A stretch of DNA of 64,000 nucleotides from Bacteroidota bacterium (lineage in GTDB: Bacteria > Bacteroidota > Ignavibacteria > Ignavibacteriales > Melioribacteraceae), in contig JAHJUE010000019.1 in assembly GCA_018829205.1 (NCBI GenBank), positions 182,612-246,611 of the forward strand. The letters are read 5' to 3'. The notes under the pieces were generated by a model. That model searched no databases, was not told the DNA's origin, and saw only the letters and a list, made by a program, of their open reading frames with translations. Both the position numbers and the translations under genes were made by a program. This document shows positions 25,872 through 35,216 of the stretch, piece by piece (positions within the stretch are counted from its first letter, which is position 1; every line of letters starts with the position of its first letter).

Positions 25872-26213
25872 TTAAATAGCTTCTTCACCTCTTTCATTAG
25901 TTCTGATTTTAATCGTGCTATTAACATTAATCACAAATATTTTTCCATCACCTGGATTTCCGGTATGAGCGATTTTTTGAATAGTATCAACCACTTCAGC
26001 AACAATATTGTTATTTACAACAAGTTCCAATTTTACTTTTTCTACATAATCATGAAGTCCATCCCTAATTGCATCCTTGGCATCTTTAGCTTTCGATTTA
26101 CCAAAGCCTTGAATTTTAGAAATCGTAATGCCCGGTAACCCTTCAATTTTATGAAGCGCAGTAATTACATCGTCTAACTTAAACGGTCTTATTATTGCTT
26201 TTATCTCTTTCAT
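25872..26213 (-). CDS. PII-like signal protein linked to metal efflux
   Basis: The 113-residue protein has the PII fold: MKEIKAIIRPFKLDDVITAL at the N-terminus, the B-loop TGNPGDGKIFVI and the C-terminal IRTNERGEEAI. The T-loop differs from GlnB/GlnK: the sequence GFGKSKAKDAKDAIRDGLHD lacks the Tyr that is uridylylated. The gene follows the RND pump gene cusA/czcA by about 80 bases. A PII subgroup with altered signature found beside heavy-metal RND pumps has been described (PII-NG). So control of the pump rather than nitrogen metabolism is likely; the bound ligand is unknown. Confidence 0.85.
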   Translation of the reverse strand: MKEIKAIIRPFKLDDVITALHKIEGLPGITISKIQGFGKSKAKDAKDAIRDGLHDYVEKVKLELVVNNNIVAEVVDTIQKIAHTGNPGDGKIFVINVNSTIKIRTNERGEEAI

Positions 26214-26238
26214 TTTTATTCTCCGTAATTTTTACTGC

Positions 26239-26261
26239 AGCACAGACTACTTGCCTGTGCT
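26239..26261 (-). promoter_or_regulatory. Hairpin between the RND pump gene and the PII-like gene
   Basis: Seven-base arms AGCACAG / CTGTGCT with a nine-base loop. Without a clear T run it may dampen read-through or protect the message between the two genes. Confidence 0.35.
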
Positions 26262-26290
26262 ACAATATTTATTATTCATAAAATTATTGC

Positions 26291-29200
26291 CTACATCTCG
26301 CCCGCCTGTACTTTAACAGGGAACCATTTGTATAATGCCGGTAAAACAATTAGCGTGAGTATAGTCGAAGTAAACAGTCCTCCTACAACAACGGTAGCAA
26401 GCGGTCTTTGAACTTCACTTCCTGTACCGGTTGCAATGAGCAAAGGCATCAGACCCAGCATTGTTGTTAGTGCTGTCATTAATACAGGACGCAATCTTAG
26501 TTTTGCCCCTTCAATTGAGGCGTTGTCAATAGACTGACCTTCACGCAATAATTGATTCAGATATGTTATTAGAACCATACCGTTCTGCAGAGCAATGCCA
26601 AAGAGAGCGATAAAACCGACTGATGAAGGCACGGAAAGGTTTTGGTCAGTTAACCAAAGGGCAATAACACCGCCTACCAATGCAAGAGGTATATTAATAA
26701 ATATTAACAATGTATTCTTCATTGAATTAAAACTGGAGTAAAGTAAAAAGAATACAACTAATAATGTTATAGGTATCACTATAGCAAATCTTTTATTCGC
26801 TTCCTGCTGAAGTTTATATTGCCCTCCCCAAACAGTGTAATAGCCCACAGGAAGAGTAACATTATTTTCAATTTTGGGCTGTGCTTCATCAACAAACCCG
26901 CCGATATCTCTGCCTACAACATTGCACTGGATAGTAATAAACCGCTGGTTTTGTTCACGCGTAATTTGACGCGGTCCCTCAAGTTCTTCCACAGAAGCAA
27001 TTTGACTTAAAGGTACTTGCATACCTGCCGGAGTACTTACCAGCAATTCTTTTATGACAGCTTCGTTATTTCTAAATTCCGGGGCAAAACGAACATAAAT
27101 ATCAAATCGTCTTATCCCTTCAAATATCTGCCCTGCAGTTTCGCCGCCGACAGCAGTTTTAATAACATTCTGTACGTCCGCCAAGTTTAAACCATAACGT
27201 GCAATCGCGTGCCTGTCAACGGTAATTTTAAGCTGAGGATTACCTGTTACTTGATCTACTTGTATGTCTTCAGCGCCTCTAATTGTTCTTAAAACCCCTG
27301 CTATTTTTTCGGCATTATTTATTAATGAATTTAAATCATCACCGAAAAGTTTAACCGCAAGTTCAGCTTTTACACCTTCAAGGAGTTCATCAACCGACAT
27401 TTGAATAGGCTGTGTGAAGTTAACAAGTATTCCTGGAAAGTCTTCTATCTTTTCACGTATCTCGGTTTCCAGTTTTGCCTGCGTCATACCGCTGCGCCAC
27501 TTGCTTTCATCTTTAAAAACTATAAATGACTCGGCGCTGTTAATTGGATCAGTATGCGCCCCTACTTCACCCCTCCCTATCCTTGTGACAGTTTCTTCAA
27601 CTTCGGGAACCTGCTTAATCCTTTTTTCTATATGCATTGTTGTTCTTTTACTTTCTTCAAGTGATATTGACGGCGCCATTGTTATTTTTACAACAAGCGT
27701 ACCTTCCTGAAGCTGTGGAGTAAATTCAGAACCAAGTCTCGGGTACAATACAATTCCTATAATTAAAACCACAATCCCCAATACAACGGCTGCTATTCGG
27801 TTCTTTACAAAATATTTAATGATAGGCTCATATACCTTTAGAAGTAATCTTATTAAGATATTTTCTTTACCTGCTTTGTCGCTATGTTTATTAGAATTCT
27901 TTTTCAGAAGAAATGATGAATAAACCGGAGCTAAAAACATTGCAAATATTAAAGAGCCAAACATTGCAAGAGTAATTGTGTAAGCAAGGGGCGTAAACGT
28001 TTTTCCTTCTACTCCCTGAAGCGTAAACAACGGAACGAAAACTGTTATAATAATAATGATAGAAAATAAAATTGGTCTAAGAACTTCCTTGCTTGCTTTT
28101 GAGATAATATGAATAAAGTTCTCGTCCTGTAATGATTCTCTTTTTAATCTATCTATATTTTCAACCAGCACTATACTTCCGTCAACCATCATTCCAATAG
28201 CTATTGCAAGCCCTCCGAATGACATTAAGTTTATGGATATTCCAAAATATTCCATTCCTATAAATGCGAAAAGAACAGAGAACGGGATTGAGAGTCCAAC
28301 AACAATACTTGGTCTTATGGAACCCATGAACAGAATAATTACAATAGCTACAAGTACAATTCCCTGCAACAGCGCATCAGTAACAGTAGTAACCGCAGAT
28401 TCAACCAGCGATTTTTGCTCATAGTAAGGAACTATTTTGATGCCCTCTGGCAATGTCTTATTTATGTCCTCCATTTTCTTTTCGACCGCCCCGATTACAG
28501 TTGAAGAGTTTGTACCAAATAATTTTATTACTTGACCGGCTACAACTTCATCAACGCCGTTCCTTGTCTGCAATCCTCTTCTTATTGAGCCACCGATTTT
28601 AATATCGGCAACTTGATTAAGATATATTGGGGTACCGTCTTCAGATTTTATAACGATATTTTCCAGGTCTTCAATTTTAGTCGCAAGACCAACAGACCTA
28701 ACCAAAAACTCTTCTGCGTCCTTTTCAAGGAATGACGCGCCAACATTTAGATTATTCTTTTTTATTATATCGACAATATCGTTTACGGGAATTTTATACC
28801 TTAACAATGAATTAGGATTTACTACAACATGAAATTGTTTTTCCCAACCCCCGATACCAAGTACCTCTGTTACACCGGGAACAGTCTGCAACTGATATTT
28901 AATTATCCAGTCCTGTATTGTTCTTAATTCCTCAAGTGAATATTTACCGGTGGTATCATCTAAGTAATAAAATAAAACCATGCCCATACCGGTGGAAATG
29001 GGGCCAAGCTGCGGATCACCAAAACCTTCCGGGATTTGTTCGCGTGCTTCCTGCAGCCTTTCATTTACAACCTGCCTTGCAAAATAAATATCTGTCCCGT
29101 CTTCAAAATATATATTAACTACGGAAAGCCCGAAGTTTGACACGGAACGGATGTTCTCAAGATTCGGTAGTCCGTTCAGTACCGACTCAATCGGGAAGGT

Positions 29201-29392
29201 TACATATTTTTCCACCTCTTCAGGTGCAAGTCCCTCTGTAACGGTAAATACTTGAACAAGTGAAGGTGATACATCAGGAAATGCATCTATAGGCAATCTA
29301 TTATAACTGAGATAGCCTCCCGCAAATATTGCGATTGCCAAAACCGTTAGCAGAAGGCGATTCTTAAGTACGAAATCTATTATTCTATCCAT
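26291..29392 (-). CDS. Heavy-metal efflux RND pump, CusA/CzcA family
   Basis: At 1033 residues this is the inner-membrane trimer subunit of a metal RND pump. It has the N-terminal PIDAFPDVSPSLVQV motif of the family, two six-helix halves and the large periplasmic loops. The central motif GGLAIAIGMMVDGSIVLVEN places the proton-relay Asp in helix 4, but this form is intermediate between the Zn/Cd-type (DFGxxVDGA) and Cu/Ag-type (AIGAMVDAA) signatures, so the ion cannot be fixed. The upstream regulator has Zn-type sites, favouring Zn/Cd/Co. It works with the adaptor at 29408 and the outer-membrane channel at 30392 to expel metal from the periplasm. Confidence 0.9.
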   Translation of the reverse strand: MDRIIDFVLKNRLLLTVLAIAIFAGGYLSYNRLPIDAFPDVSPSLVQVFTVTEGLAPEEVEKYVTFPIESVLNGLPNLENIRSVSNFGLSVVNIYFEDGTDIYFARQVVNERLQEAREQIPEGFGDPQLGPISTGMGMVLFYYLDDTTGKYSLEELRTIQDWIIKYQLQTVPGVTEVLGIGGWEKQFHVVVNPNSLLRYKIPVNDIVDIIKKNNLNVGASFLEKDAEEFLVRSVGLATKIEDLENIVIKSEDGTPIYLNQVADIKIGGSIRRGLQTRNGVDEVVAGQVIKLFGTNSSTVIGAVEKKMEDINKTLPEGIKIVPYYEQKSLVESAVTTVTDALLQGIVLVAIVIILFMGSIRPSIVVGLSIPFSVLFAFIGMEYFGISINLMSFGGLAIAIGMMVDGSIVLVENIDRLKRESLQDENFIHIISKASKEVLRPILFSIIIIITVFVPLFTLQGVEGKTFTPLAYTITLAMFGSLIFAMFLAPVYSSFLLKKNSNKHSDKAGKENILIRLLLKVYEPIIKYFVKNRIAAVVLGIVVLIIGIVLYPRLGSEFTPQLQEGTLVVKITMAPSISLEESKRTTMHIEKRIKQVPEVEETVTRIGRGEVGAHTDPINSAESFIVFKDESKWRSGMTQAKLETEIREKIEDFPGILVNFTQPIQMSVDELLEGVKAELAVKLFGDDLNSLINNAEKIAGVLRTIRGAEDIQVDQVTGNPQLKITVDRHAIARYGLNLADVQNVIKTAVGGETAGQIFEGIRRFDIYVRFAPEFRNNEAVIKELLVSTPAGMQVPLSQIASVEELEGPRQITREQNQRFITIQCNVVGRDIGGFVDEAQPKIENNVTLPVGYYTVWGGQYKLQQEANKRFAIVIPITLLVVFFLLYSSFNSMKNTLLIFINIPLALVGGVIALWLTDQNLSVPSSVGFIALFGIALQNGMVLITYLNQLLREGQSIDNASIEGAKLRLRPVLMTALTTMLGLMPLLIATGTGSEVQRPLATVVVGGLFTSTILTLIVLPALYKWFPVKVQAGEM

Positions 29393-29407
29393 TATTTTCT
29401 CCTTAGA

Positions 29408-30379
29408 TTAATGTTCATCGCCGCCAAACGATTCTTTTAACAATTCGGATTTAATTACAAAAGCTCCTTCAGCTACGTAGGTTTGTCCTGCGTTTAACCC
29501 GCTAAGAATTTCAGCATACCTTGAGTTTGTTTTACCGATTGTTACCGGCTGCGGTCTGAAACCTTCTCCATCTTTAACGAAAACGACTTTTCTATCTTCA
29601 TAATTTTGGATTGCGTTTAGTGAAACAGCATACTTTACATTTACAAAATCGGTAAAAACTTTTGCAGTTATAAACATGCCCGGCTTCCACAAACCTTTTG
29701 AATTATTTAATTTTACTCTTGCTGTTGCAGTGCGTGTATGTTCATCAACAGTAGGGCTTAAATAAAATATCTTCCCTTCAACCGCGTTCTCTATTTCATC
29801 GAAATAGACCTGAGCTGTTTGACCGATTTTTATCTTTCTTAAATCCTTTTGATATACATTTAATTCAGCCCAAACCGAGTTTAAATCGGAAATTGTAACT
29901 ACGTGTTTATCATCGCCAATTAATTCTCCTGGTGTCATATGCAGATCAAGAACAACGCCGTCAATTGATGACTTTACTTCGTATGTTACAAGACTTTCAT
30001 TACTTTCAATAACCGCGATTACTTCATCTTTTTTAACTCGGTCTCCAATTTTTTTAGAAACCGTTTTAACAACTCCGGCAAACCTTGGAACAATGTGAGC
30101 GACTTTATCAGGATCGGGGACAATCTCCCCAGTTAAATCACTATGCAATTGTAGTTTCTGCGATTCTACTACAGACAATTTAATTCCGTATTCTGTTAAC
30201 TCCGATTCACTGAGTTTAACTTCTTCGCTGCCGTGCGTTTCTTCTTCATGTTCATCTTTTTTATTTGAGTATGATTCATCAGGATTTCCAGAATTCAATA
30301 GTGACATGCCTAAGAAGGCTATAACCGCCCCAATAAAAATTCCTATAATCAAATACATATATTTATTTTTGTTTTCCAT
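29408..30379 (-). CDS. RND efflux periplasmic adaptor, CusB/CzcB-like
   Basis: A membrane anchor at residues 8-27 is followed by a short His/Glu-rich segment (DEHEEETHGSEEVKL) that may bind metal, then the lipoyl/barrel-sandwich and beta-barrel domains: VVKTVSKKIGDRVKKDEVIA, IDGVVLDLHMTPGELI and LWKPGMFITAKV. This is the adaptor that bridges the inner pump and outer channel. At 323 residues it lacks the long helical hairpin of some family members. It starts 12 bases after the channel gene ends and precedes the pump by 15 bases. Confidence 0.88.
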   Translation of the reverse strand: MENKNKYMYLIIGIFIGAVIAFLGMSLLNSGNPDESYSNKKDEHEEETHGSEEVKLSESELTEYGIKLSVVESQKLQLHSDLTGEIVPDPDKVAHIVPRFAGVVKTVSKKIGDRVKKDEVIAVIESNESLVTYEVKSSIDGVVLDLHMTPGELIGDDKHVVTISDLNSVWAELNVYQKDLRKIKIGQTAQVYFDEIENAVEGKIFYLSPTVDEHTRTATARVKLNNSKGLWKPGMFITAKVFTDFVNVKYAVSLNAIQNYEDRKVVFVKDGEGFRPQPVTIGKTNSRYAEILSGLNAGQTYVAEGAFVIKSELLKESFGGDEH

Positions 30380-30391
30380 AATCTAAGTTCC

Positions 30392-31642
30392 TTAATTTAT
30401 TTCCTTGCTGATTAAACCTTCTATTTCAGACTTAACGATTTGTATTTCCCCAATTACAGTTAAATATTGATTCTGAAGTTCAAACAATGTCCGTTCAGCA
30501 TCAATAACATCAAGAATAGCAAACCTGCCTGATTGGTTTCCTTCTTTAATAATATTAAATATTTCGTGCGCCTTAGGTATCGAATTATTTTTTAATTGTT
30601 CGGATATGTTTAACAATGATTTGAAACGCTTGTATAAAACGCCGAGGTTTAATCTCAATTTATTTTCTATAGATTCTTTTTCAATTTTCTTTTGATCATA
30701 ACGGATCATTGCTTCCTGGATTGAGCCTTGATTCCTGTCGAATAAAGGCAATGGTATTGAGGCGCCGATTAAAAACGTATTGGCTTTTGCTTCGTTTAAT
30801 CTTTTATAACCGGCACTAATATTAATATCAGGAACAGCTTTAGATTCTTCATAGTTTATTACCGCTTGCTGCTTTTGATATTCCCGCTCGTATCTTTTTA
30901 GATTTGGGTTATTTCCCAATTGTAAAACAAGAGAATTAAAATCCGGTAATTCAAATACCGATTCCGTGCTGTCTTCAAGTGATGTAAACGAAAATTCCGG
31001 TTGATACAGCAAGGATTTCAATTCCACAATAGAAATATCATACTCTGATTGCAGACGGTTGAGTTCTATTTGCAATGAATTAAGAATAATCATTGCTCTT
31101 GAAACTTCCGCAGGGGAAATCTTCCCGGCTTCAACCCGCTTCTCCAGATTTGATATAAGCTCATTCGATATGTTAATCAACTCTTTATTCTTTTCTATTA
31201 TAGTTTGAGTTGACAACGCACTCACAAATACTTTTCTTACATTTGTTATTACGTCAAGTCTTTTAATTTCATAATCCCATTCCGCCAGTGATATATCAGC
31301 TTCTGCGATTTTTGTTCTTTTACTTATTTTCCCTGCGAGCAGAATATCCTGGCTTACTTTTGCGGTAACTTCACTTCCCTTAAAACCGCTGAAATCTTCC
31401 TGTCCTAAAATATTTTCGGCTTCAATATCAAACACCGGGTTGGGATATAAGCTGCTTTGCAGTTTTACCGACTCACGCGCAGTAATCTCCTTCCGCAAAA
31501 CCTCAAGTTCAGGATTGCTTTTTATCGCTATTTCAACAGCGGATTTTAATGTTAACTTTCCAATATTATCTGGTTGTGCATTCATCATAGGTGCTGATAA
31601 TGAAAACATCATGATGAATATTACACATGTAGTTCTGTGCAT
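30392..31642 (-). CDS. TolC-family outer-membrane channel, CusC/CzcC-like
   Basis: A signal peptide (residues 1-22) is followed by the repeated outer-membrane-efflux layout: LTLKSAVEIAIKSNPELEVL, a second repeat with SLVLQLGNNPNLKRYEREYQ, and the coiled-coil helices between. The channel forms a trimeric barrel and tunnel for the RND pump. The start has AAGGAG seven bases before the ATG. It is the first gene of the C-B-A efflux operon, about 80 bases after the Cys-rich secreted protein. Confidence 0.88.
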   Translation of the reverse strand: MHRTTCVIFIMMFSLSAPMMNAQPDNIGKLTLKSAVEIAIKSNPELEVLRKEITARESVKLQSSLYPNPVFDIEAENILGQEDFSGFKGSEVTAKVSQDILLAGKISKRTKIAEADISLAEWDYEIKRLDVITNVRKVFVSALSTQTIIEKNKELINISNELISNLEKRVEAGKISPAEVSRAMIILNSLQIELNRLQSEYDISIVELKSLLYQPEFSFTSLEDSTESVFELPDFNSLVLQLGNNPNLKRYEREYQKQQAVINYEESKAVPDINISAGYKRLNEAKANTFLIGASIPLPLFDRNQGSIQEAMIRYDQKKIEKESIENKLRLNLGVLYKRFKSLLNISEQLKNNSIPKAHEIFNIIKEGNQSGRFAILDVIDAERTLFELQNQYLTVIGEIQIVKSEIEGLISKEIN

Positions 31643-31719
31643 AGAAACTCCTTAGTTTTTACTTGTGTAATGAATCTAATTTTTATAATTGTATTGAACG
31701 ATAGTAAGTACGGTTACTA

Positions 31720-32142
31720 TCAAATAAGAAGTGAAACTGTAGAATAACTTTGTAAGATTGGATTTATGTTTTGAGGTAAATTTAAAGCTAATATTTTATT
31801 AAGCCGGTTGTCCGGTTTTAGAATATTAACTGAAGTTTTTATCTTTTCTGTAGAAATAACGTCTTTGTTTTTGGTTAAGAATTGCCCCTCAGCTATACAG
31901 CTTTGGTCAAGGCTAACATCCTCACAATTAACACAATTTATTGAGGGATACCCAAACTCGATAAAGTCATTTAATTCAGGACACTCAACACATTCGTTAA
32001 TTTTTTCAATAGCTACGTGTCCATCCGCACCATAACATAAGACGTAATTCTTAATGATATCATGAATAAAAGTAAGGTGACTGAATAATATTAAAATCAG
32101 AAAAAGGTTTATAATTTTATGTCTTAGATTTCTTTTCATCAT
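31720..32142 (-). CDS. Exported Cys-containing protein between the repressor and the efflux operon, 140 aa
   Basis: Unrecognised family. A signal or membrane segment (residues 8-28) precedes a Cys-rich middle: VLCYGADGHVAIE, ECVECPEL, INCVNCEDV and QSCIAEG, giving two CxxC pairs and two single cysteines before residue 85; the tail is plain. The ATG overlaps the stop of the repressor gene by four bases, so the pair is coupled and must be in the metal-responsive operon. A periplasmic metal-binding protein that hands ions to the pump is a reasonable inference. Confidence 0.65.
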   Translation of the reverse strand: MMKRNLRHKIINLFLILILFSHLTFIHDIIKNYVLCYGADGHVAIEKINECVECPELNDFIEFGYPSINCVNCEDVSLDQSCIAEGQFLTKNKDVISTEKIKTSVNILKPDNRLNKILALNLPQNINPILQSYSTVSLLI

Positions 32143-32501
32143 TCTTCTGAATGTTCCCTTATTTTTTCTATAGCAACATTTATATGCTCATCATCGGTTG
32201 AGTAGAAAACCATCTTTCCGTCTTTCCTGTATTTTACAAGCCTTGCGTTCCTAAGAAGCCTTAACTGATGCGACACCGTTGAAACATTAGATTCAATAGC
32301 CGCTGCCAAATCACAAACGCAAAGCTCACTATTCATTAGAGCTAAAACAATCTTTAGTCTTGTAGGCTCGCCTAATAACTTAAATATATCAGCCATATCA
32401 AGGATTGCATTAAGATTCTCTATTTTTCCCTTTGCTGCTTTTACTTTCTTTTCGTCAACTATTTCAACTTCACAAACCGGGACAATCTTGTCTTTAATCA
32501 T
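32139..32501 (-). CDS. ArsR/SmtB-family metal repressor with both Cys and alpha-5 zinc sites
   Basis: A 120-residue winged-helix repressor. The DNA-reading part has ELCVCDLAAAI and STVSHQLRLLRNARLV. Cys 61 and Cys 63 in ELCVCD with N-terminal Cys 10 form a CadC-like alpha-3N site; Asp 104, His 106, His 117 and Glu 120 fall at the same positions and spacing as the alpha-5 zinc site of SmtB. Having both sites is known for the ZiaR/CadC group. It would release DNA when Zn, Cd or Pb binds, inducing the efflux operon downstream. A 12-2-12 operator lies 15 bases upstream. It overlaps the next gene by 4 bases. Confidence 0.9.
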   Translation of the reverse strand: MIKDKIVPVCEVEIVDEKKVKAAKGKIENLNAILDMADIFKLLGEPTRLKIVLALMNSELCVCDLAAAIESNVSTVSHQLRLLRNARLVKYRKDGKMVFYSTDDEHINVAIEKIREHSEE

Positions 32502-32515
32502 GGTTATAATCTAAG

Positions 32516-32541
32516 TACATTTGAACAAATATGCAAATGTT
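32516..32541 (-). promoter_or_regulatory. SmtB/ArsR-type 12-2-12 operator
   Basis: Two 12-base half-sites (TACATTTGAACA and TATGCAAATGTT) lie on either side of two bases and match at 9 of 12 positions when one is reversed. The core TGAACA-like and ATGCAAAT ends resemble SmtB/ZiaR operators. It lies directly before the repressor gene. Confidence 0.6.
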
Positions 32542-32635
32542 ATTTTGAGATACATATAATCCTAACTCCTTTAATATTGAATAAATATTCAAAAGTCCAT
32601 TAGCTCAAATGCTTTTACAGGTTCTCAAATAATTT

Positions 32636-32790
32636 CTACTTTGTCAACTCAGCCGCCAATAACTCAGCTTGCTTTAGCACTGTTTCAGTTGCTAATTTTG
32701 CATATCCGGCGGGTAACCGTACTGTCTCAAGGTACGTTTGACAATCACTTTTAATTTTGCCTTTACGCTCTCCTTTATAGTCCTTCCAGA
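32636..32790 (-). pseudogene. C-terminal remnant of a type I restriction HsdR gene, frameshifted
   Basis: The minus strand reads RTIKESVKAKLKVIVKRTLR then QYGYPPDMQ in one frame and KLATETVLKQAELLAAELTK plus stop in another, joined by a one-base shift near 32688. This is the C-terminal end of HsdR in the family with a YPPDxQ..AT..VLxQAELL tail. It differs from the intact hsdR at 43884, so it is a relic of another type I system. Confidence 0.75.
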
Positions 32791-33368
32791 AGAAGAGTTA
32801 TATTTTACGCATTAGGAAAGTACAAACATTTTACCCCTTTGACAGGATTTTATAAATTGAAAGTTGAGGGCATTAGAAGATCTTCTTACAAGATCTGGCT
32901 GCAGGATCATTAAGTATTTATCGTATCGGCGCTGTTCACTCCTATTGATGATAATGTACATACTGCCAAACTAAATGAAATTATGAAGGATGTTCACAAA
33001 CACATCTTGGCAATTTTAACTAAAGGATTCATTAACAACGCGATTGAAGAAAATCTTTAACTTTGTAAATCCCTGTCTGATGCAGAGCCTATGGAAATTG
33101 AACCAGCAAATATTTAATATTTTCCATCAATTTGTAACTAAATGAAGGTTTTCATCCCTTATATTATTGTATATCCTTACAAATCTTTTAATTTATCTAA
33201 AAAAGGCAGTATTCTAAACTTTTAAGATTGATCTTCAGGATAGTTGTTATTTTATACCTGGTAAAATATAGTAAATGTACATTTCTATAAACTTTTTATA
33301 GATTTAATAAATCTAAAATTCAGTAATTAGTTTTACCAAGAAATTTAATTTCTCAACTTAAGCTACTC
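32791..33368. other. Gene-poor stretch between the efflux and defence regions
   Basis: On the plus strand two interrupted frames read FYKLKVEGIRRSSYKIWLQD (a RelE-like end at best) and IDDNVHTAKLNEIMKDVHKH; neither has a start or a family I can support. The rest is AT-rich with no gene seen. Together with the HsdR remnant next door it looks like a graveyard of earlier insertions. Confidence 0.35.
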
Positions 33369-35207
33369 TTAAATATTTCTTAAAGTTACATTAAACGAAC
33401 CAATTTTAAGAACCGCCAAAAACAAGAGATGCATAAATTCTACACTATACTGTTGGGGCAACAATAATGAATGTGCTACCCCGTTGCGCAAGTTAAAACC
33501 GGTTTTTTCAACCAACAGGTAACGAAGAAATAGTAAATCATCCTCATCGAATAATTCGGTAACTTTGTCTTCATAAAGTAGTTCATTTAAATCTTTTTCT
33601 TCGGTAATAATTTCTTCCCTATTATTTTTCTGTTTTGTTGTACTAATTCCTTGAATTTGTAGAAAATCTCTGAGCAGTCCTTCTATTTTAAGTGTAAGAG
33701 AATCTATACACATTATATAGCTTACATGATAGAACTTGTTGTTTTCAGTATATTTTAGTTTTGTTATATAATCATTTATGGCAGGCATAACTGCCTCCAG
33801 CCAATTATAGCTTACACTTTTACTAAATACTCTTTGTTCTAAGTCTTTACCGAACCAAGAGTTTTCCACAAAATGGTTTATTAAATTAGATGTATTAATT
33901 TTACCATTAGCAACAGAATAATATATAATCCAATGAATAAACGGTATATGCAAATGATTTAATTGTATTCTATAGTTATCCAACATAAATTGATATAACT
34001 TTTCATCATGTGAAACTTTCTTTGAAGTATTACCCTTCTGATCATAATAATAAGCATCAATTAAATAATGCATAGGTTGCTGTTTAATATTTTCTTCTGC
34101 CGCTTTTTCGCAAAACTCTTTTGTTGGTAATATTGATTTGTCAAAAGTTAGTAACCTTATTATCTCTATGAATGGCAATTCAGAGATCTTCTTTGCTTCT
34201 TTTTCAAAAGAACGTCTTTCTTCTGTAAAATCTAAGCCTAACTTTAATTCGCCTAAAGGGAGATTTTCTTTTAACTTTTGTTCTTTATTTTTTAGTTCCT
34301 GGATCTTTTTATAATCTTCAGCAAGATCGTAATATTTGATTGCCTTTTGGCAGAAATCTAATGCCGCCATTTCACTAATATTTATATTCATTAATTCTTC
34401 ATATACTGCCGCTATTTCACGATTCCATACCTTGATAATATCTGGGGCAGACATAAATCTAACCCCTAAAAATAATATGTCAAGAGAAGGCCATAATTCC
34501 TTTTCATTAAATAGCTTTTTATATGTGGTCCAAAAAATATCAGCTATTGAAAAATCAACTTTGTTTTTGAATACTTTTCTTTCTTGTGAAAGCAAGTTAC
34601 CAATCTCAAGTTTTATTCTATACTCCGCAGGAAGTTGAAAATTATGTCTGAAAAATTGTAATACTATTTCTTGGGCATCATAGAACCTATATTTTGTTTG
34701 TTTTGATATGTAATATAGATTTTTAATATAATGAACGATTGCCATATCAGAATGCAATGTTTGATTATTACTCTCTAATATAAAAAAGGGTATTAAGTTT
34801 AAATAATTTTCGATTGCCTCTTTGGCATAAATAAACTCACGCTGATATGTAAGCCACAATAAATGACCGTATTGAATTTTCAGGTATTTGTTCTTTGTCT
34901 GCTGTAGTCTTAATTTTAATAACTGGTAAGCTTGGACATCAAATTGATCAAGGGATGGGTATCCTGGAATTATCAGCCCATCTTTTATTGTATCCGATAT
35001 CATTGGATGAAGTTTATTTTCAGTAATATTGAAATCTACAAATTCCATGTTTCTTTGAGACAACATCGCTTCGGATTCATTACCTTCCTTCTGGTAAGAA
35101 TCTCTGCATTTTTGAAACATTGAAGAGATTTTTGAAAAATCATCTGTTTCAAATTTTGGATCATCAATTATATTATAAATATCATCTAATGTCTTGAAAT
35201 CATTCAC
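33369..35207 (-). CDS. DUF4209-like protein with a HEPN R-x4-H motif; candidate defence RNase
   Basis: A 612-residue helical protein. The last 110 residues resemble DUF4209: CIDSLTLKIEGLLRDFLQ, LLFLRYLLVEKTGFNLRNGVAH and FMHLLFLAVLKIG. The motif R574-N-G-V-A-H579 matches the R-x4-6-H signature of HEPN ribonucleases, which cleave RNA in toxin and phage-defence systems. The N-terminal 450 residues are an unrecognised all-helical region. It starts nine bases after the nuclease/SEC-C gene at 35217, so the two are one operon inside a restriction island. A role as an RNA-cutting effector is inference from the motif, pairing and location; the exact family is not certain. Confidence 0.6.
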   Translation of the reverse strand: MNDFKTLDDIYNIIDDPKFETDDFSKISSMFQKCRDSYQKEGNESEAMLSQRNMEFVDFNITENKLHPMISDTIKDGLIIPGYPSLDQFDVQAYQLLKLRLQQTKNKYLKIQYGHLLWLTYQREFIYAKEAIENYLNLIPFFILESNNQTLHSDMAIVHYIKNLYYISKQTKYRFYDAQEIVLQFFRHNFQLPAEYRIKLEIGNLLSQERKVFKNKVDFSIADIFWTTYKKLFNEKELWPSLDILFLGVRFMSAPDIIKVWNREIAAVYEELMNINISEMAALDFCQKAIKYYDLAEDYKKIQELKNKEQKLKENLPLGELKLGLDFTEERRSFEKEAKKISELPFIEIIRLLTFDKSILPTKEFCEKAAEENIKQQPMHYLIDAYYYDQKGNTSKKVSHDEKLYQFMLDNYRIQLNHLHIPFIHWIIYYSVANGKINTSNLINHFVENSWFGKDLEQRVFSKSVSYNWLEAVMPAINDYITKLKYTENNKFYHVSYIMCIDSLTLKIEGLLRDFLQIQGISTTKQKNNREEIITEEKDLNELLYEDKVTELFDEDDLLFLRYLLVEKTGFNLRNGVAHSLLLPQQYSVEFMHLLFLAVLKIGSFNVTLRNI

Positions 35208-35216
35208 ACTTTCCTC

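Noticed and set aside
32840..32905. RelE-like fragment FYKLKVEGIRRSSYKIWLQD
   Set aside because: Too short and interrupted to name as a toxin remnant; kept only as part of the gene-poor stretch.
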